Notes: a model not told the origin generated them from the sequence alone. 64,000 nt of DNA from Neorhizobium populisoli (GCF_019430945.1 NZ_JAHYCB010000006.1:310001-374000); one strand, 5' to 3'. Positions 8,995 through 18,762 are shown, counted from the first letter of the stretch. Made by a program: numbers and translations.

Positions 8995-9680
8995 TTCTGA
9001 GCCACATAAGTGGTCTCGGTCAGCAGCGCATTCCACTCATCGGAGTAGTCGCAATCCGCATAGTCCTTGAAATAAGGACCACCTTCCGTGTAGTGAACGA
9101 TCGCCGCATCGGGATCATAGTCGTACACGCCGACAAGATGGTTCCACTTCAACGGCAAGCCACCAATAAGATCGTCACTTTCCAGCCACTTGAATTGATG
9201 CAGTTCCAGACCGGTGCGGGTGGAAACATATTCAGGCGTCAATGTAGCGCAGCGCTCGTTGTTGAAGAGCATCACACTGGACCAGTTTTTCTTTTCATAC
9301 TTGGTCTGGACCTGGCCGAGGAACTTTACATCCTCTTTCGGCTGATAGTCGTGCTTGCACACCATGACCGAATATTGTTCGTCTCTCAATGCCCACAGTT
9401 CCGCGATATCGCGCCGAGCGATCATGTCGCAATCCATGAACATCGACCACCCTTCATAGTTTGACAGGTAGGGGGCCAGAAAACGACTAAACGAAAATTC
9501 GGTGGATTGAAGGCTGTTGCGTTCCCGAGTGAAAATGCTCGAAACGTTATCAAGGGCAATCGGAGTGATCGCGAGAGGCAAGCTTGAATGCTTGATCAAG
9601 CTTTGCGCCAGCACATGGTATGCCGCCACTTCCTTCGAATCGTAGCCTATGAAAACGTTGACAGTGTTTTGATTTTTCAC
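8991..9680 (-). CDS. GT-A-type glycosyltransferase (GT8-like)
   Basis: A 229-residue protein starting VKNQNTVNVFIGYDSKEVAAYHVLAQSLIKHS, followed by FSRFLAPYLSNYEGWSMFMDCDMIARRDIAELW, where DCD is the probable metal-binding DxD. The C-terminal VHYTEGGPYFKDY matches the HxxGxxKPW-like region of family 8 transferases. It probably adds a sugar to the polysaccharide made by this locus. The GTG at 9680 has a GAAAGG ribosome site 8 nt upstream and starts just before the conserved domain; a TTG at 9728 has none. Its stop overlaps the next glycosyltransferase start by 4 nt. Confidence 0.85.
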   Translation of the reverse strand: MKNQNTVNVFIGYDSKEVAAYHVLAQSLIKHSSLPLAITPIALDNVSSIFTRERNSLQSTEFSFSRFLAPYLSNYEGWSMFMDCDMIARRDIAELWALRDEQYSVMVCKHDYQPKEDVKFLGQVQTKYEKKNWSSVMLFNNERCATLTPEYVSTRTGLELHQFKWLESDDLIGGLPLKWNHLVGVYDYDPDAAIVHYTEGGPYFKDYADCDYSDEWNALLTETTYVAQK

Positions 9681-10115
9681 AACTGAGCCTTTCGAAAAGA
9701 GCCATTTCTCTTGGGATGGTTTGCACAATATGAGCGGCGACCAATGAGGTCAATGTCTTTGAGCAACGCAAAAATCATAACGGGTATGATTCCCGTCATC
9801 TCAGTCAAACCGGCCAGTCACGCCTTCTCCTGTGCGATCTTCTTCCGGCTTTAGAATTTTTTCTCAGCAATTGATCAACATGTCGATTATTGAACGCGGC
9901 CTTCTCTTTATATCAATTCTAAAAAGATGCTTCGCCATACCTAAAAAGGTTCAAATCATCTTTGCTGGATGATCATGATCTTTCCATAACCACTTTAGGG
10001 AATAATGCGATCGCGGCGTCCCTTGCGAAGCCTATCTCTCCAAGACATGCCCGATCTCGGCTTACTGCAGCGCCGAGCATGCCCGTCGCCGGCTTACAAG
10101 CTTCGGTCCGGAGGA
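9681..10115 (-). other. AT-rich intergenic region upstream of the glycosyltransferase unit
   Basis: No convincing gene, tRNA or hairpin terminator is visible. The stretch 9860-10000 is markedly AT-rich compared with the rest of the window, consistent with a promoter for the minus-strand polysaccharide genes and with the right boundary of the AT-rich island. I could not find a confident -35/-10 pair or a repeat of the tRNA-Ser 3' end. Confidence 0.5.
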
Positions 10116-10433
10116 CTAACGGTCCATAGTCAAACTCACCTGCCGCCACTGGCTTGTCTGCGGATCGAGTGCGACGACCACTTCAAAATCTGACCTGTCC
10201 ACGCCACTGCCCTTGTCGATATCGACATAGCCAGTCATGGCGAACCGGCAATCACCAACCCAGCGGAAGTCCTGTCGCGAAACGTCGATGACACCCGGAC
10301 GCTGTTCCAGCAGTTCCTCGGACTTGAGATAAGCGAGATTTCCCGGGCACACCCCGTCTCCGATACGCTCGCCGAACAGCATGAGCGCAGCAAGGCAGCC
10401 GAGCGGGGCAACAAAGGCGATCGTCTTCAGCAT
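10116..10433 (-). CDS. Small exported protein of unknown function
   Basis: A 105-residue protein starting MLKTIAFVAPLGCLAALMLFGERIGDG, a signal peptide or membrane anchor, followed by a compact domain with two cysteines (GVCPGN and GDCRF) that could form a disulfide. The C-terminus (FEVVVALDPQTSQWRQVSLT) looks like beta strands. The ATG at 10433 was chosen because GGGAGAGACGGA immediately precedes it; the ATG at 10457 has none. It stands alone between the polysaccharide island and the mannose genes. I do not recognise the family. Confidence 0.65.
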   Translation of the reverse strand: MLKTIAFVAPLGCLAALMLFGERIGDGVCPGNLAYLKSEELLEQRPGVIDVSRQDFRWVGDCRFAMTGYVDIDKGSGVDRSDFEVVVALDPQTSQWRQVSLTMDR

Positions 10434-10765
10434 TCCGTCTCTCCCATCAAGCCTCATTGGCAGAAATGCAGCGCCGTTGACCTGCCCGACATAAAAGCTT
10501 CAGGCTTGCGATATAGAGGCCAAGAGGCATGTGTACAGATTTAATCTTCGATACGCACCAAGGACAAGGCGGCTTTCCGCTCGCCGCTCGTTAGCTAGAA
10601 TGAGGATTTTGAGCCGTCGATATCCGAAAAGCTGGGAGATTTCCGGGCATCGTGCTTTACCCGGCACAGCAAATCGATCGAATTAACGGTGTCGCCGATT
10701 TCGGCTTTATCTTTGCCGCAAATACAGTAGGACGATTTCGGCATGAACTTCTTCGCAGGTGCACC
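10434..10765 (+). other. Intergenic region before the phosphomannomutase gene
   Basis: This is a divergent promoter region between the small exported protein (minus strand) and the mannose genes (plus strand). It carries an upstream in-frame extension of the phosphomannomutase reading frame that does not match the family N-terminus, so I treat it as noncoding. No strong hairpin or repeat was seen. Confidence 0.5.
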
Positions 10766-12187
10766 ATGAAATTCGGAACAAGCGGGCTTCGGGGACTAGT
10801 AACCGACCTCCAGGGACGTGTATCCGCACTTTATACGCAAGCCTTTGCGCAGCATTTGATCGAAGTCGGCACTGTTCGACATGGCGGAACGGTTCTCGTG
10901 GCGCGCGACTTCCGCTCTTCGAGCCCTGACATTGCCGCGACCTGCATCGGCGCGCTGAAGCGATCCGGTTTGGAGCCAATCGATTGCGGCGCGATACCGA
11001 CGCCGGCTTTGGCGCTCTATGGCCTGAGATTGAAGGCGCCGGCGCTGATGATCACCGGTTCGCATATTCCCGACGACCGCAACGGCATCAAGTTCTACCG
11101 CCCTGACGGTGAAATCGACAAGCAGGACGAAGCGGGTATCACCGCGATCGCCGCGGAACTGGGCAAGGGCGATATCGATTTCACGCCTGATACGGCACCA
11201 GACCAATCGGCTGAGGCAGCCGCTCTTTTCCTCGAACGTAATGCGCACCTCCTGCCGGCCGGTGCCTTGGCGGGGCTTCGAGTAGGCGTCTATCAGCACT
11301 CGACCGTCGCCCGCGATCTGGCTGTCCAGATTTTGGAGCATTATGGCGCAGAAGTCGTGGCGCTCGGCCGCTCCTCCCATTTCATTCCCGTCGATACCGA
11401 AGCGGTTTCGGCCGAGACGATCGACCTTTTGAAAGGCTGGACGAAACAGCATTCGCTGGATGCGATCGTTTCCGCCGACGGCGACGGCGACCGGCCACTC
11501 GTTGCGGACGAAACGGGCGAACCGCTGCGTGGCGATCTCCTCGGCCTGATTGCCGCCCGCTTCCTGAAGGCCGCTGTCGTGGTGACGCCGGTCACATCCA
11601 ATTCGGGCATCGAAGCTGCAGGCAGCTTCGAGGTGAGCCGCACCAAGGTCGGCTCGCCCTTCGTGATCGCCGCAATGGATGACGCGCTGCGCTCCGGCAA
11701 GGCCGGTGTCATGGGTTTTGAAGCGAATGGAGGATTGCTGACGGGGTCCGCATTCGGGATCAATGGCGGCGTGCTTGATCCGCTTCCGACCCGCGACAGC
11801 TTCCTTCCCATGCTGGCGGTGCTTTCGCTTTCCGCGGAACAGAAGAAACCGCTGTCGCTGATCGCTGCCGCTTTCGGCCTGCCATTCGCCGCCGCCGACA
11901 GGCTCGAGCATTTCCCTGTCGAAACGAGTGCTGCGCTGATGGCGCATCTGCGCTCTTCCCAGGATAATCTCGCGGCCTTTCTCGCCCCGATCGGCCGGAT
12001 TGCCAACAAGAGCGACATAGACGGTCTGCGGGTGACATTGGCAGACGGACGCATCGTGCATTTTCGTCCGTCCGGAAACGCCCCTGAAATGCGCTGCTAT
12101 GTCGAAGCCAGCAACGAGGACGAAGCCAAGGCGCTGCTGGGCGAAGGCCTCGGGCTGGTCCGCGCATGGGCTGCGCAAGCTCGTTGA
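10766..12187 (+). CDS. manB: Phosphomannomutase
   Basis: A 473-residue alpha-D-phosphohexomutase that interconverts mannose-6-phosphate and mannose-1-phosphate in the cytoplasm, feeding GDP-mannose for surface polysaccharides. Visible sites are the N-terminal substrate loop GTSGLRG (4-10), the catalytic serine loop ITGSHIPDDRNGIKFY (Ser99), the Mg-binding loop DGDGDRP, the sugar-specificity loop GFEANGG, and the C-terminal phosphate loop RPSGNAPEMR. The ATG at 10766 starts exactly at the family N-terminus (MKFGTSGLRG); the 38 extra codons upstream are not conserved sequence. The next gene, GDP-mannose pyrophosphorylase, follows within 40 nt. The rhizobial orthologue is sometimes called noeK. 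Confidence 0.93.
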   Translation: MKFGTSGLRGLVTDLQGRVSALYTQAFAQHLIEVGTVRHGGTVLVARDFRSSSPDIAATCIGALKRSGLEPIDCGAIPTPALALYGLRLKAPALMITGSHIPDDRNGIKFYRPDGEIDKQDEAGITAIAAELGKGDIDFTPDTAPDQSAEAAALFLERNAHLLPAGALAGLRVGVYQHSTVARDLAVQILEHYGAEVVALGRSSHFIPVDTEAVSAETIDLLKGWTKQHSLDAIVSADGDGDRPLVADETGEPLRGDLLGLIAARFLKAAVVVTPVTSNSGIEAAGSFEVSRTKVGSPFVIAAMDDALRSGKAGVMGFEANGGLLTGSAFGINGGVLDPLPTRDSFLPMLAVLSLSAEQKKPLSLIAAAFGLPFAAADRLEHFPVETSAALMAHLRSSQDNLAAFLAPIGRIANKSDIDGLRVTLADGRIVHFRPSGNAPEMRCYVEASNEDEAKALLGEGLGLVRAWAAQAR

Positions 12188-12223
12188 GCCATGCCAAAAG
12201 AACGAACCGGAGACCTTATTCGA

Positions 12224-13651
12224 ATGACAAGCAAGATCATCCCCGTCATCATGGCAGGCGGCAAGGGAACGCGCCTGTGGCCGCTTTCCCGTTCCAGCGC
12301 ACCAAAGCAGTTCATCCAGTTCGTCGGCGAGCAAACGCTTTTTCAGTCGACGCTTAAGCGTGTTGATGACGCCGCACTCTACGAAGCCCCGATCGTCATC
12401 ACCAACGAGGACTTCCGGTTCCTCGTCGCCGAACAGGCGCGCGAGCTCGGCATCAAGCTTTCCGGTATTCTGCTGGAGCCGATCGCTCGCAATACCGCGC
12501 CGGCCGTTGCTGCCGCTGCAGCTTTCGTCGCGCAACGGTTCGGCGACGACGCTCTTCTCCACGTGCTCGCCTCCGACCACGATATCGTTGCCGATGCCAC
12601 ATATTTCGATACGGTCCGTACGGCGAAAAAAACGGCACTGTCCGGCAAGCTCGTGACTTTCGGGATTACCCCAACCGAGCCGGCCACCGGCTACGGCTAC
12701 ATCGAGATCGGCGAGAAGCTTGCGTCCGGCGCCCATGCCGTCAAGCGTTTCGTTGAAAAACCGGCTCTACCGGAAGCAGAAAAGATGCTTGCGGCAGGTG
12801 GATTTGCCTGGAATTCCGGGACTTTCCTGTTCCGCGCCTCGCAAGTGCTCGAGGAGATGAGCACCTATGCGCCCGAAGTGGAAAAAGCTGCCCGCGCTGC
12901 ACTGTCGAAAGCATCGAGCGATCTCGATTTCACCCGCCTCGACGCCGAAGCCTTCGGCGCCAGCCCGGATATCTCGGTAGACTACGCGATCATGGAAAAG
13001 ACGGCCAATGCGGCGGTCGTTCCCTCGTCCTTCACGTGGTCGGATCTCGGAAGCTGGGATGCGGTGTGGAAGCTTGGCACCCGCGACGAGGAAGGCAATG
13101 TCGCGACCGGCAAGGCGACGCTGATCAACACGAAGAATTCTCTCGTCATGTCGCGCACCAGCCATCTTGCGGTGCAGGGGCTCGACGGCGTGGCCGTCAT
13201 CGCCAGCGAAGACGCGGTCTATGTCGGCCGCCTGGAGGACAGCCAGGATGTCGGCAAGCTGGTCAAGCATCTCGCCGCCGCCAAGGCGACTGCGGGCCTC
13301 ACCGAAACCCACCCGACATCCTACCGCCCCTGGGGCGGGTACACATCGGTCCTCAATGGCGACCGCTTCCAGGTGAAGCGCCTGTTCGTGACGCCGGGCA
13401 AGAAGCTTTCGCTGCAGAAGCATCACCATCGCTCGGAACACTGGATTTGCGTCAAGGGCACGGCGGAAGTGACAATCGGCGAGGTGACGAAGGTCGTCCG
13501 CGAAAACGAGTCCGTCTATATTCCGCAGGGCGAAGTGCACCGCCTCGCCAATCCGGGCAAGATCATGCTGGAAATGATCGAAGTGCAGACCGGCTCCTAT
13601 CTCGGCGAAGACGACATCATCCGCATCGTCGACGAGTTCGGCCGCGGCTAA
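12224..13651 (+). CDS. manC: Mannose-1-phosphate guanylyltransferase / mannose-6-phosphate isomerase
   Basis: A 475-residue type II bifunctional enzyme that makes GDP-mannose and interconverts fructose-6-P and mannose-6-P. The nucleotidyltransferase part has VIMAGGKGTRLWPLSR (N-terminus), LASDHDI and RFVEKP; the C-terminal cupin isomerase part has RPWGGYTSVLNGDRFQVKR and LQKHHHRSEHWICVKG, whose histidines hold the metal. I favour the ATG at 12224 (MTSKIIPVIMAGG) because the family begins there and GGAG lies 11 nt upstream; an ATG at 12191 would add 11 residues. It forms an operon with manB and supplies precursors for polysaccharide. The rhizobial orthologue is noeJ. Confidence 0.93.
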   Translation: MTSKIIPVIMAGGKGTRLWPLSRSSAPKQFIQFVGEQTLFQSTLKRVDDAALYEAPIVITNEDFRFLVAEQARELGIKLSGILLEPIARNTAPAVAAAAAFVAQRFGDDALLHVLASDHDIVADATYFDTVRTAKKTALSGKLVTFGITPTEPATGYGYIEIGEKLASGAHAVKRFVEKPALPEAEKMLAAGGFAWNSGTFLFRASQVLEEMSTYAPEVEKAARAALSKASSDLDFTRLDAEAFGASPDISVDYAIMEKTANAAVVPSSFTWSDLGSWDAVWKLGTRDEEGNVATGKATLINTKNSLVMSRTSHLAVQGLDGVAVIASEDAVYVGRLEDSQDVGKLVKHLAAAKATAGLTETHPTSYRPWGGYTSVLNGDRFQVKRLFVTPGKKLSLQKHHHRSEHWICVKGTAEVTIGEVTKVVRENESVYIPQGEVHRLANPGKIMLEMIEVQTGSYLGEDDIIRIVDEFGRG

Positions 13652-13678
13652 ACGCGACCGGGGGCTATCGGCACGGGA

Positions 13679-14686
13679 TCAGTCGATTTCGTGCCGGTGG
13701 TCGAGATACCATTGAACGAAGGCTTTGACGCCCTCGTCCAGCCCGGTCTCCGGCTTGCGGCCGGTGAGTGCGACAAGCAGATCAGGGCTGGCAAAGGTGC
13801 GCGGCACGTCGCCCTTCTGCATCGGCAGCATCTTGCGCTTGGCGGGTTTTCCCATGATGCGCTCGATCGTTTCGACAAAATTCATCAGTCCTGCCGGCTG
13901 GCCGCCGCCGATGTTCACGACGCGGAACGGGCCCTGCGCGGAGAGCGTATCGATATCCGGCACGCGGTTGTCTTCGCCTGGGAATATCGCCGACAGATCG
14001 ACGATCGAATCCACCAGATCATCGATATAGGTGAAATCACGGCTCATCTTGCCTTCGCCGTAGATCTCGATTTCCTGGTCCTCGATCATCGCCTTGACGA
14101 ATTTGAAGAGCGCCATGTCCGGCCGGCCCCAGGGACCATAGACCGTGAAGAAGCGAAAGGCGGTGACCGGCAGCTTGTAGAGATGCGCATAGGAATGCGC
14201 CATCAGCTCCATGCTCTTCTTGGTCGCCGCATAGAAGGTCATCGGCTCGTCGGTCTTGTCGATCTCGCGGAAGGGCACTTGCGGGTTTGCGCCGTAGACC
14301 GAAGAGGTGGACGCCAGCATCAGGTGGCCGACGCCATGGGCACGGGCGGTCTCCAGCACGTTCCACGAGCCAACGAGGTTGGAATCGAGATAGGCCTTCG
14401 GGTTTTCGAGGCTGTAGCGCACACCGGCCTGGGCGGCGAGATGGATCATCACGTCCGGCTTGAATTCGGCGACGGATGTCTCCAGAAGCGGCTTGTCTTC
14501 CAGCATGCCGATGACGGGCTTGAAGGACGGAAACTGGGCGAGCCCCGCATTGCGCGCTTCTTTCAGGCGAAGGCTGTAATAGGGCGTCATGCCATCGAAG
14601 CCCATCACCTCATGGCCATTTTCCAGGAGGCGCCGCGCCAGATGGAAGCCGATGAAACCTGCCGTGCCGCTGATGAAATACCGCAT
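13679..14686 (-). CDS. lpsL: UDP-glucuronate 4-epimerase (LpsL-type NAD-dependent epimerase)
   Basis: A 335-residue short-chain dehydrogenase/epimerase that would convert UDP-glucuronate to UDP-galacturonate, a sugar common in rhizobial LPS and EPS. The Rossmann motif is [10 protein letters not shown] near the N-terminus; the catalytic Ser and YxxxK triad lies in STSSVYG...[29 protein letters not shown] is typical of UDP-glucuronate epimerases. The start at 14686 ([10 protein letters not shown]) matches homologues; an ATG at 14716 would add ten residues. It converges with manC, with 27 nt between stops. The exact substrate is inferred from motif likeness. Confidence 0.85.
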   Translation of the reverse strand: MRYFISGTAGFIGFHLARRLLENGHEVMGFDGMTPYYSLRLKEARNAGLAQFPSFKPVIGMLEDKPLLETSVAEFKPDVMIHLAAQAGVRYSLENPKAYLDSNLVGSWNVLETARAHGVGHLMLASTSSVYGANPQVPFREIDKTDEPMTFYAATKKSMELMAHSYAHLYKLPVTAFRFFTVYGPWGRPDMALFKFVKAMIEDQEIEIYGEGKMSRDFTYIDDLVDSIVDLSAIFPGEDNRVPDIDTLSAQGPFRVVNIGGGQPAGLMNFVETIERIMGKPAKRKMLPMQKGDVPRTFASPDLLVALTGRKPETGLDEGVKAFVQWYLDHRHEID

Positions 14687-14789
14687 CTGCCAATCCGCCG
14701 TCGTTGCCGGCGTCATCCGCCGGTGCGGATGGCCTTAACGTGTCATCTGTCGGTTGGACAGCGTTTTCCGAGAAGCGGCGAGCATATTT

Positions 14790-15185
14790 TCAGTGAAAGA
14801 GCCGCAATCTCGCGGGTGGCGTACCGGTGCGGCCGTTCTTGCGATCGACAGCGAACTGGATGAGATCCATCGACGCCTGATCCGTCAGCGGCTTGGCCAT
14901 CACTCCGACGACGCCGGACACGCCAGTTGCCACAAGGCCGGGATTGCCGGTGATCATGATCACCACGATGCCGTATTCGGCAAGCGCCTTGGCGATTTCC
15001 GGGCCGGTTTCGCCGTCCGCGAGCCGCACGTCGACGAAAGCGATATCCGTCTCGCGCGTATAGTTCAGTGCAACCGTCATGTCGGGAGCGATGCCCACCA
15101 CTTCATGGCCGCTGCGATGAACCGCCTCCTCGATGTCCATGGCCACCAGAAGACTGTCTTCGACGATCAGGAAACGATATTCCAA
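14790..15185 (-). CDS. Single-domain response regulator
   Basis: A 131-residue stand-alone receiver domain. Acidic pocket residues are E9 and D10 (LIVED), the phospho-acceptor is D52 (AFVDVRL), followed by T79 (MITG) and K98 (MAKP). There is no output domain, so it probably acts by phosphotransfer or by protein-protein contact. I chose the TTG at 15185 because GGGAGGAA precedes it at good spacing and no ATG is available. No histidine kinase gene is nearby. It lies between lpsL and a hydrolase gene on the same strand. Confidence 0.85.
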   Translation of the reverse strand: MEYRFLIVEDSLLVAMDIEEAVHRSGHEVVGIAPDMTVALNYTRETDIAFVDVRLADGETGPEIAKALAEYGIVVIMITGNPGLVATGVSGVVGVMAKPLTDQASMDLIQFAVDRKNGRTGTPPARLRLFH

Positions 15186-15277
15186 ATTGGATTCCTCCCG
15201 TGCTTCAGGAGGCAAATAGATTCAGATCGGCACTTGGCAAGTGCGAGGATCGCCCGCCGGCGTTTTTTTGGTGCAAC

Positions 15278-16135
15278 TCAGGCGAAAGAGGCCGCACGGG
15301 GCGAGAGCTTCCGTCGGTTATCCAGAACAGTATCGACGAACTGTTCGAGAACCGCGTTGAACGGCTCCGGCTTTTCGCGAAACGCCGCATGTCCTGCACC
15401 TTCGATCTGCACGACCGGGCGCTGGTGCGCGAGGTTTTCGAAGCCGGCGAGATAGTTGTGACGGATGAACGGATCTTCGGCACCATGCACGATGAAGACC
15501 GGCACGTCTGCATCGAGCACCGCCCGGCGCTGGTTATAGCCGTCGCCGCGCATGAGGCTATGGGAGAAGATCGAGCGGAACTGGCCGTCAGCCCTGGCAA
15601 GGGCATTGCGGATATCCGGCGTGGCACTATGGCCGAAACAATTGATTTCGAAGCGTTCGATATCGCGCTCTGACCATTGCGGCTTGGAGGCCAGCATCAG
15701 GTCGAAAGAAGCGTGAAACCCGCGCAGCAGGCCGATGAGGCCGGGCGCGACCGGCGGCGTGCCGGCGATCAGCAGGCCTTCGACAAAGCTGGCACGGGCA
15801 AGCATTTCGATCGCGACATTGCCCCCAAGCGACCAGCCGAATACCGCAAGGCTTCCGATGCCGATCTTTTCGAGCACTTCCTCGATCGTGTCGGCAAGAC
15901 CTGGAAGGGTATAAGCGACCTCCGGATCATGCGCATCATCGGATTCGCCGTGTCCCGGCAGGTCCAGCGCGAGAATACGGGTCTTTTCCAGAAGCCGCGG
16001 CCGGCACTGGCGTTCGAAAACTTTCCGGGAGGAGGAGGAGCCGTGCAGGAGAAGCAGCGGCAGGCCGGAGCCCTCGGTATCGCTGACACGGATCCGTCCG
16101 TGCCGGGTATTGATATTGCGTTCGGTCGCCTTCAC
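15278..16135 (-). CDS. Alpha/beta hydrolase
   Basis: A 285-residue alpha/beta-fold hydrolase, probably cytoplasmic. The nucleophile elbow is GWSLGG (Ser102), the acid is D221 in HGAEDPF, and the histidine is H249 in GAGHAAF. The oxyanion region is LLLLHGSSSSRKVF and the family motif LDLPGHGESD is present. The GTG at 16135 has an AGGGGTGG ribosome site; the earlier TTG at 16180 does not. The substrate is not predictable. It lies 92 nt upstream of the response regulator on the same strand. Confidence 0.85.
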   Translation of the reverse strand: MKATERNINTRHGRIRVSDTEGSGLPLLLLHGSSSSRKVFERQCRPRLLEKTRILALDLPGHGESDDAHDPEVAYTLPGLADTIEEVLEKIGIGSLAVFGWSLGGNVAIEMLARASFVEGLLIAGTPPVAPGLIGLLRGFHASFDLMLASKPQWSERDIERFEINCFGHSATPDIRNALARADGQFRSIFSHSLMRGDGYNQRRAVLDADVPVFIVHGAEDPFIRHNYLAGFENLAHQRPVVQIEGAGHAAFREKPEPFNAVLEQFVDTVLDNRRKLSPRAASFA

Positions 16136-16412
16136 ATGCCACCCCTTTGCCGCCCTGTTATCGGCTTTTTGTTGGGGCAAGCCTGCGCTCGCTTTGCCAA
16201 GAATCCCTTAAATCAGGGGCCTGCGCGGCTGTCGTCGCGAAACAGCATGAATGGAGCGTTAGTGCCGACGGCGACCGCACACGGCACAATCTTGTAGAGG
16301 CAATGGCCTCTCCCAACGTTTCATAGGCTTACGGAACGTGACTACGAAACAGGAACTCTCTCTGCGTTTGAAAAGTTATCTGGCCGGAAGTTCAAAACAA
16401 CGGAGAAGACCC

Positions 16413-16811
16413 ATGAAAAAGATCATTCTCGCTTCCTGCGCCATTCTTGCAGCGTCCTTTGCCGGCCAAGCCATGGCGCAGCAGAGCACCGTCAACGGTG
16501 CGGCCGGCGGCGCCGTGACTGGCGCAATTGTCGGCGGTCCTGTCGGCGCTGCAGTGGGCGGTGTCGTCGGTGCGGTTGCCGGTACGGCGATCGATCCGCC
16601 GCCGCGCGAAGTCGTTACCTATGTTCAGGACCAGCCCGCTCCGACCACCGCCGTGACTGTCGAACAACCGATCGTGGTCGGCAAGGCAGTTCCGCAGGGT
16701 GTCGTCGTGACGCCGGTCCCGAGCAATCCGCGCTACGCCTATACGGTGGTGAACAATCAGCGCGTGATTGTCGATCCGCAGACCCACACCGTCGTACAGG
16801 TCATTCAGTAA
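16413..16811 (+). CDS. DUF1236-type exported glycine-zipper protein
   Basis: A 132-residue protein with a signal peptide (MKKIILASCAILAASFAGQAMAQ) followed by a glycine-zipper stretch (GAAGGAVTGAIVGGPVGAAVGG) that may insert in or associate with a membrane. The C-terminal YAYTVVNNQRVIVDPQTHTVVQVI matches the DUF1236 domain common in Rhizobiales envelope proteins. The ATG at 16413 has GGAGAAG upstream. A shared terminator follows. Function unknown; likely an envelope or stress protein. Confidence 0.8.
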   Translation: MKKIILASCAILAASFAGQAMAQQSTVNGAAGGAVTGAIVGGPVGAAVGGVVGAVAGTAIDPPPREVVTYVQDQPAPTTAVTVEQPIVVGKAVPQGVVVTPVPSNPRYAYTVVNNQRVIVDPQTHTVVQVIQ

Positions 16812-16830
16812 CCGAGATCATCGATCCTCG

Positions 16831-16866
16831 AAAAAGGCCCCGCCTCCTTCCAGCGGGGTCTTTTTT
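16831..16866. terminator. Bidirectional terminator between DUF1236 gene and pncB
   Basis: An 8-bp stem (16836-16843 with 16853-16860) is flanked by A5 on the left and T6 on the right. It can therefore end transcripts from the plus-strand DUF1236 gene and, read from the other side, from pncB, whose stop codon is only 3 nt away. Confidence 0.85.
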
Positions 16867-16868
16867 GT

Positions 16869-18173
16869 TCAGACCACCACCGCCTGATCGACGCGGTCCT
16901 CCTGGCCGAAGAACCGCAGGTAACGCTCGACTTCGGCCGGTTCGCCGGTCGCTTTCTGCGGATTATCGGAGAGTTTGACCGCCGGGCGGCCGTTGGCCTC
17001 ACTGACCTTGCAAACGATCGAGATCGGCATCAGGCCCGCAATTTCAAGCGGCGCGCAACCGGCAAAATCGTTAGTGAGATTGGTGCCCCAGCCGAAGCTC
17101 ATACGCACGCGACCTTCGAAATGCTTATAGGTGTCGATGATTGCCTCGACATCCAGTCCGTCGGAGAAGATCAGGAGCTTGCTCTTCGGGTCGCGACCCA
17201 TCTTCTGCCACCAATTTATGATCTTCTCGCCTCCTTCGATCGGCGGGGCGCTGTCAGGACGGAAACCCGTCCAGTCGGCCACCCAATCCGGCGCGTCGCG
17301 CAGGAAGGCCGCTGTGCCGAACGCATCCGGCAGAACGATCAGCAGGTTTCCGCCATAAAGCCGGTTCCAGTCCTTCAGAACCTGATAAGGCGCGGCACGC
17401 AGCTGTTCATCGGTATTGGCTAGAGCTGCAGCGACCATCGGCAGTTCATGGGCGTTGGTGCCGACCGCTTCCAGATCGGAATCCATGGCGAGCAAAACGT
17501 TGCTGGTGCCGGTAAAAGCCGGACCGATACCTTCTTTCAAGGCCTCGACGCACCAGCGCTGCCAGAGGAACGAGTGGCGACGGCGGGTGCCGAAATCGGA
17601 AATTCTGAGACCTGGCAGCGTGCGCAGCCGCTCGACCTTTTCCCACATCTTGGCCTTGGCGCGGGCATAAAGAACATCGAGCGTGAAGAAGCCGAGCGAG
17701 CGCATTGCGGAACGCGAGCGCAATTCGTTGATGATGGCGAGTGCGGGAATTTCCCACATCGTCGTATCGACCCACTTTCCATGGAAAGTCAGCTCATACT
17801 GGCCGTTGTGCTTGGAAAGTTCGTATTCCGGCAGCTTGTAGGTGGAGAGCCAGTTCAGGAACTCCGGCTCGAAGATCTGCTTGCGGCCATAGAACGTGTT
17901 ACCCGTCAGCCAGATCATCTCTTTTTTCGAAAGGCCAACGGTACGGGCATGATCGAGCTGTTCGCGCAATTCGCCCTCGTCGATCTCATCGGCGAGTCTG
18001 ACCTTCGTCGTGCGATTGATCAGCGAGAAGGTGACATCCACATCCGGGTAAAGCTTCCAGATCATCTGGAGCATCAGCAGCTTGTAGAAATCCGTATCGA
18101 TGAGGCTGCGGATAATCGGATCCAGCTTCCAGGTGTGGTTATAAACCCTGGTCGCAATATCGGTCTTCGTCAT
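16869..18173 (-). CDS. pncB: Nicotinate phosphoribosyltransferase
   Basis: A 434-residue enzyme of NAD salvage that joins nicotinate and PRPP, using ATP, to give nicotinate mononucleotide. Family landmarks are [13 protein letters not shown] near the N-terminus, [44 protein letters not shown], and the C-terminal [35 protein letters not shown] phosphate-binding region. The ATG at 18173 gives the usual family length; the longer reading frame upstream (to 18308) has no family sequence. Monocistronic, ending at a shared terminator. Confidence 0.96.
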   Translation of the reverse strand: MTKTDIATRVYNHTWKLDPIIRSLIDTDFYKLLMLQMIWKLYPDVDVTFSLINRTTKVRLADEIDEGELREQLDHARTVGLSKKEMIWLTGNTFYGRKQIFEPEFLNWLSTYKLPEYELSKHNGQYELTFHGKWVDTTMWEIPALAIINELRSRSAMRSLGFFTLDVLYARAKAKMWEKVERLRTLPGLRISDFGTRRRHSFLWQRWCVEALKEGIGPAFTGTSNVLLAMDSDLEAVGTNAHELPMVAAALANTDEQLRAAPYQVLKDWNRLYGGNLLIVLPDAFGTAAFLRDAPDWVADWTGFRPDSAPPIEGGEKIINWWQKMGRDPKSKLLIFSDGLDVEAIIDTYKHFEGRVRMSFGWGTNLTNDFAGCAPLEIAGLMPISIVCKVSEANGRPAVKLSDNPQKATGEPAEVERYLRFFGQEDRVDQAVVV

Positions 18174-18335
18174 GCCTGCCCTTGCCCCGGCCCCGTTCGG
18201 AACCAGCCTTCCGCCGACTGAGAAACGTCCGGAGGCAATCTTACGCAACCTCCGGCCAGTCTTATCGAAAAAAATCAGGCGGAAGTCCAGAACGCAATTT
18301 GGCCGCATTCCATCGCGGCCAGATTGCGAGGGGCT

Positions 18336-18665
18336 TTAGGGGTTGCCGGAAGGCTTTGCGTTGGTCGTCGGCTGCTGCGGCATGACCGGGTCATTGGTCG
18401 GCGCGGCTGGTGCAGACCCACCCGGGGTCGTGCTGCCCGCTGGCGGCGTTGCGGTCTGTTCGGCCGGCGGTGCGGTCGAGGCGCCCCACCATTCGGCAGC
18501 TCCCCAGGCGAGCATGGCAAGCACGAGGCCACAGACGAGCACGGTCAATACCGGCCTGCCCCTGTTGCCCTGACGGGCTTCAGTTGCTGTTTCCACGACG
18601 GGGGGCGAACCGATCGGGTTTGGATGACGGGCTGCGGCGTCCTTGGGATCGAAACGGGTATTCAT
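18336..18665 (-). CDS. Hypothetical single-pass membrane protein with Pro/Ala/Thr-rich tail
   Basis: A 109-residue protein: polar N-terminus (MNTRFDPKDAAARHPNP), one hydrophobic helix (about residues 39-57, VLTVLVCGLVLAMLAWGAA), then a low-complexity Pro/Ala/Thr tail likely in the periplasm. AGGAGCG precedes the ATG. Similar small anchors are common in rhizobia but have no known function. Confidence 0.72.
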   Translation of the reverse strand: MNTRFDPKDAAARHPNPIGSPPVVETATEARQGNRGRPVLTVLVCGLVLAMLAWGAAEWWGASTAPPAEQTATPPAGSTTPGGSAPAAPTNDPVMPQQPTTNAKPSGNP

Positions 18666-18762
18666 TGATTTCGCTCCTTGTTCAGGGGCCGGTTATCCGG
18701 CTCATAAACAAGAAACAAAACCAATGGGCGAAGGTTCCGCCCGCCCTGCCCGTTCGAACCGA

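Noticed and set aside
2046-10115. att repeat of the tRNA-Ser 3' end bounding the island
   Set aside because: I searched by eye for the tRNA 3' end downstream; only a partial TTCGAATCC at about 3734 inside the beta-helix gene was seen, and no integrase gene, so no att site is called.
10796-12736. 646-codon minus-strand frame opposite manB/manC
   Set aside because: High-GC codon bias leaves long open frames antisense to real genes; the plus-strand genes carry clear catalytic motifs.
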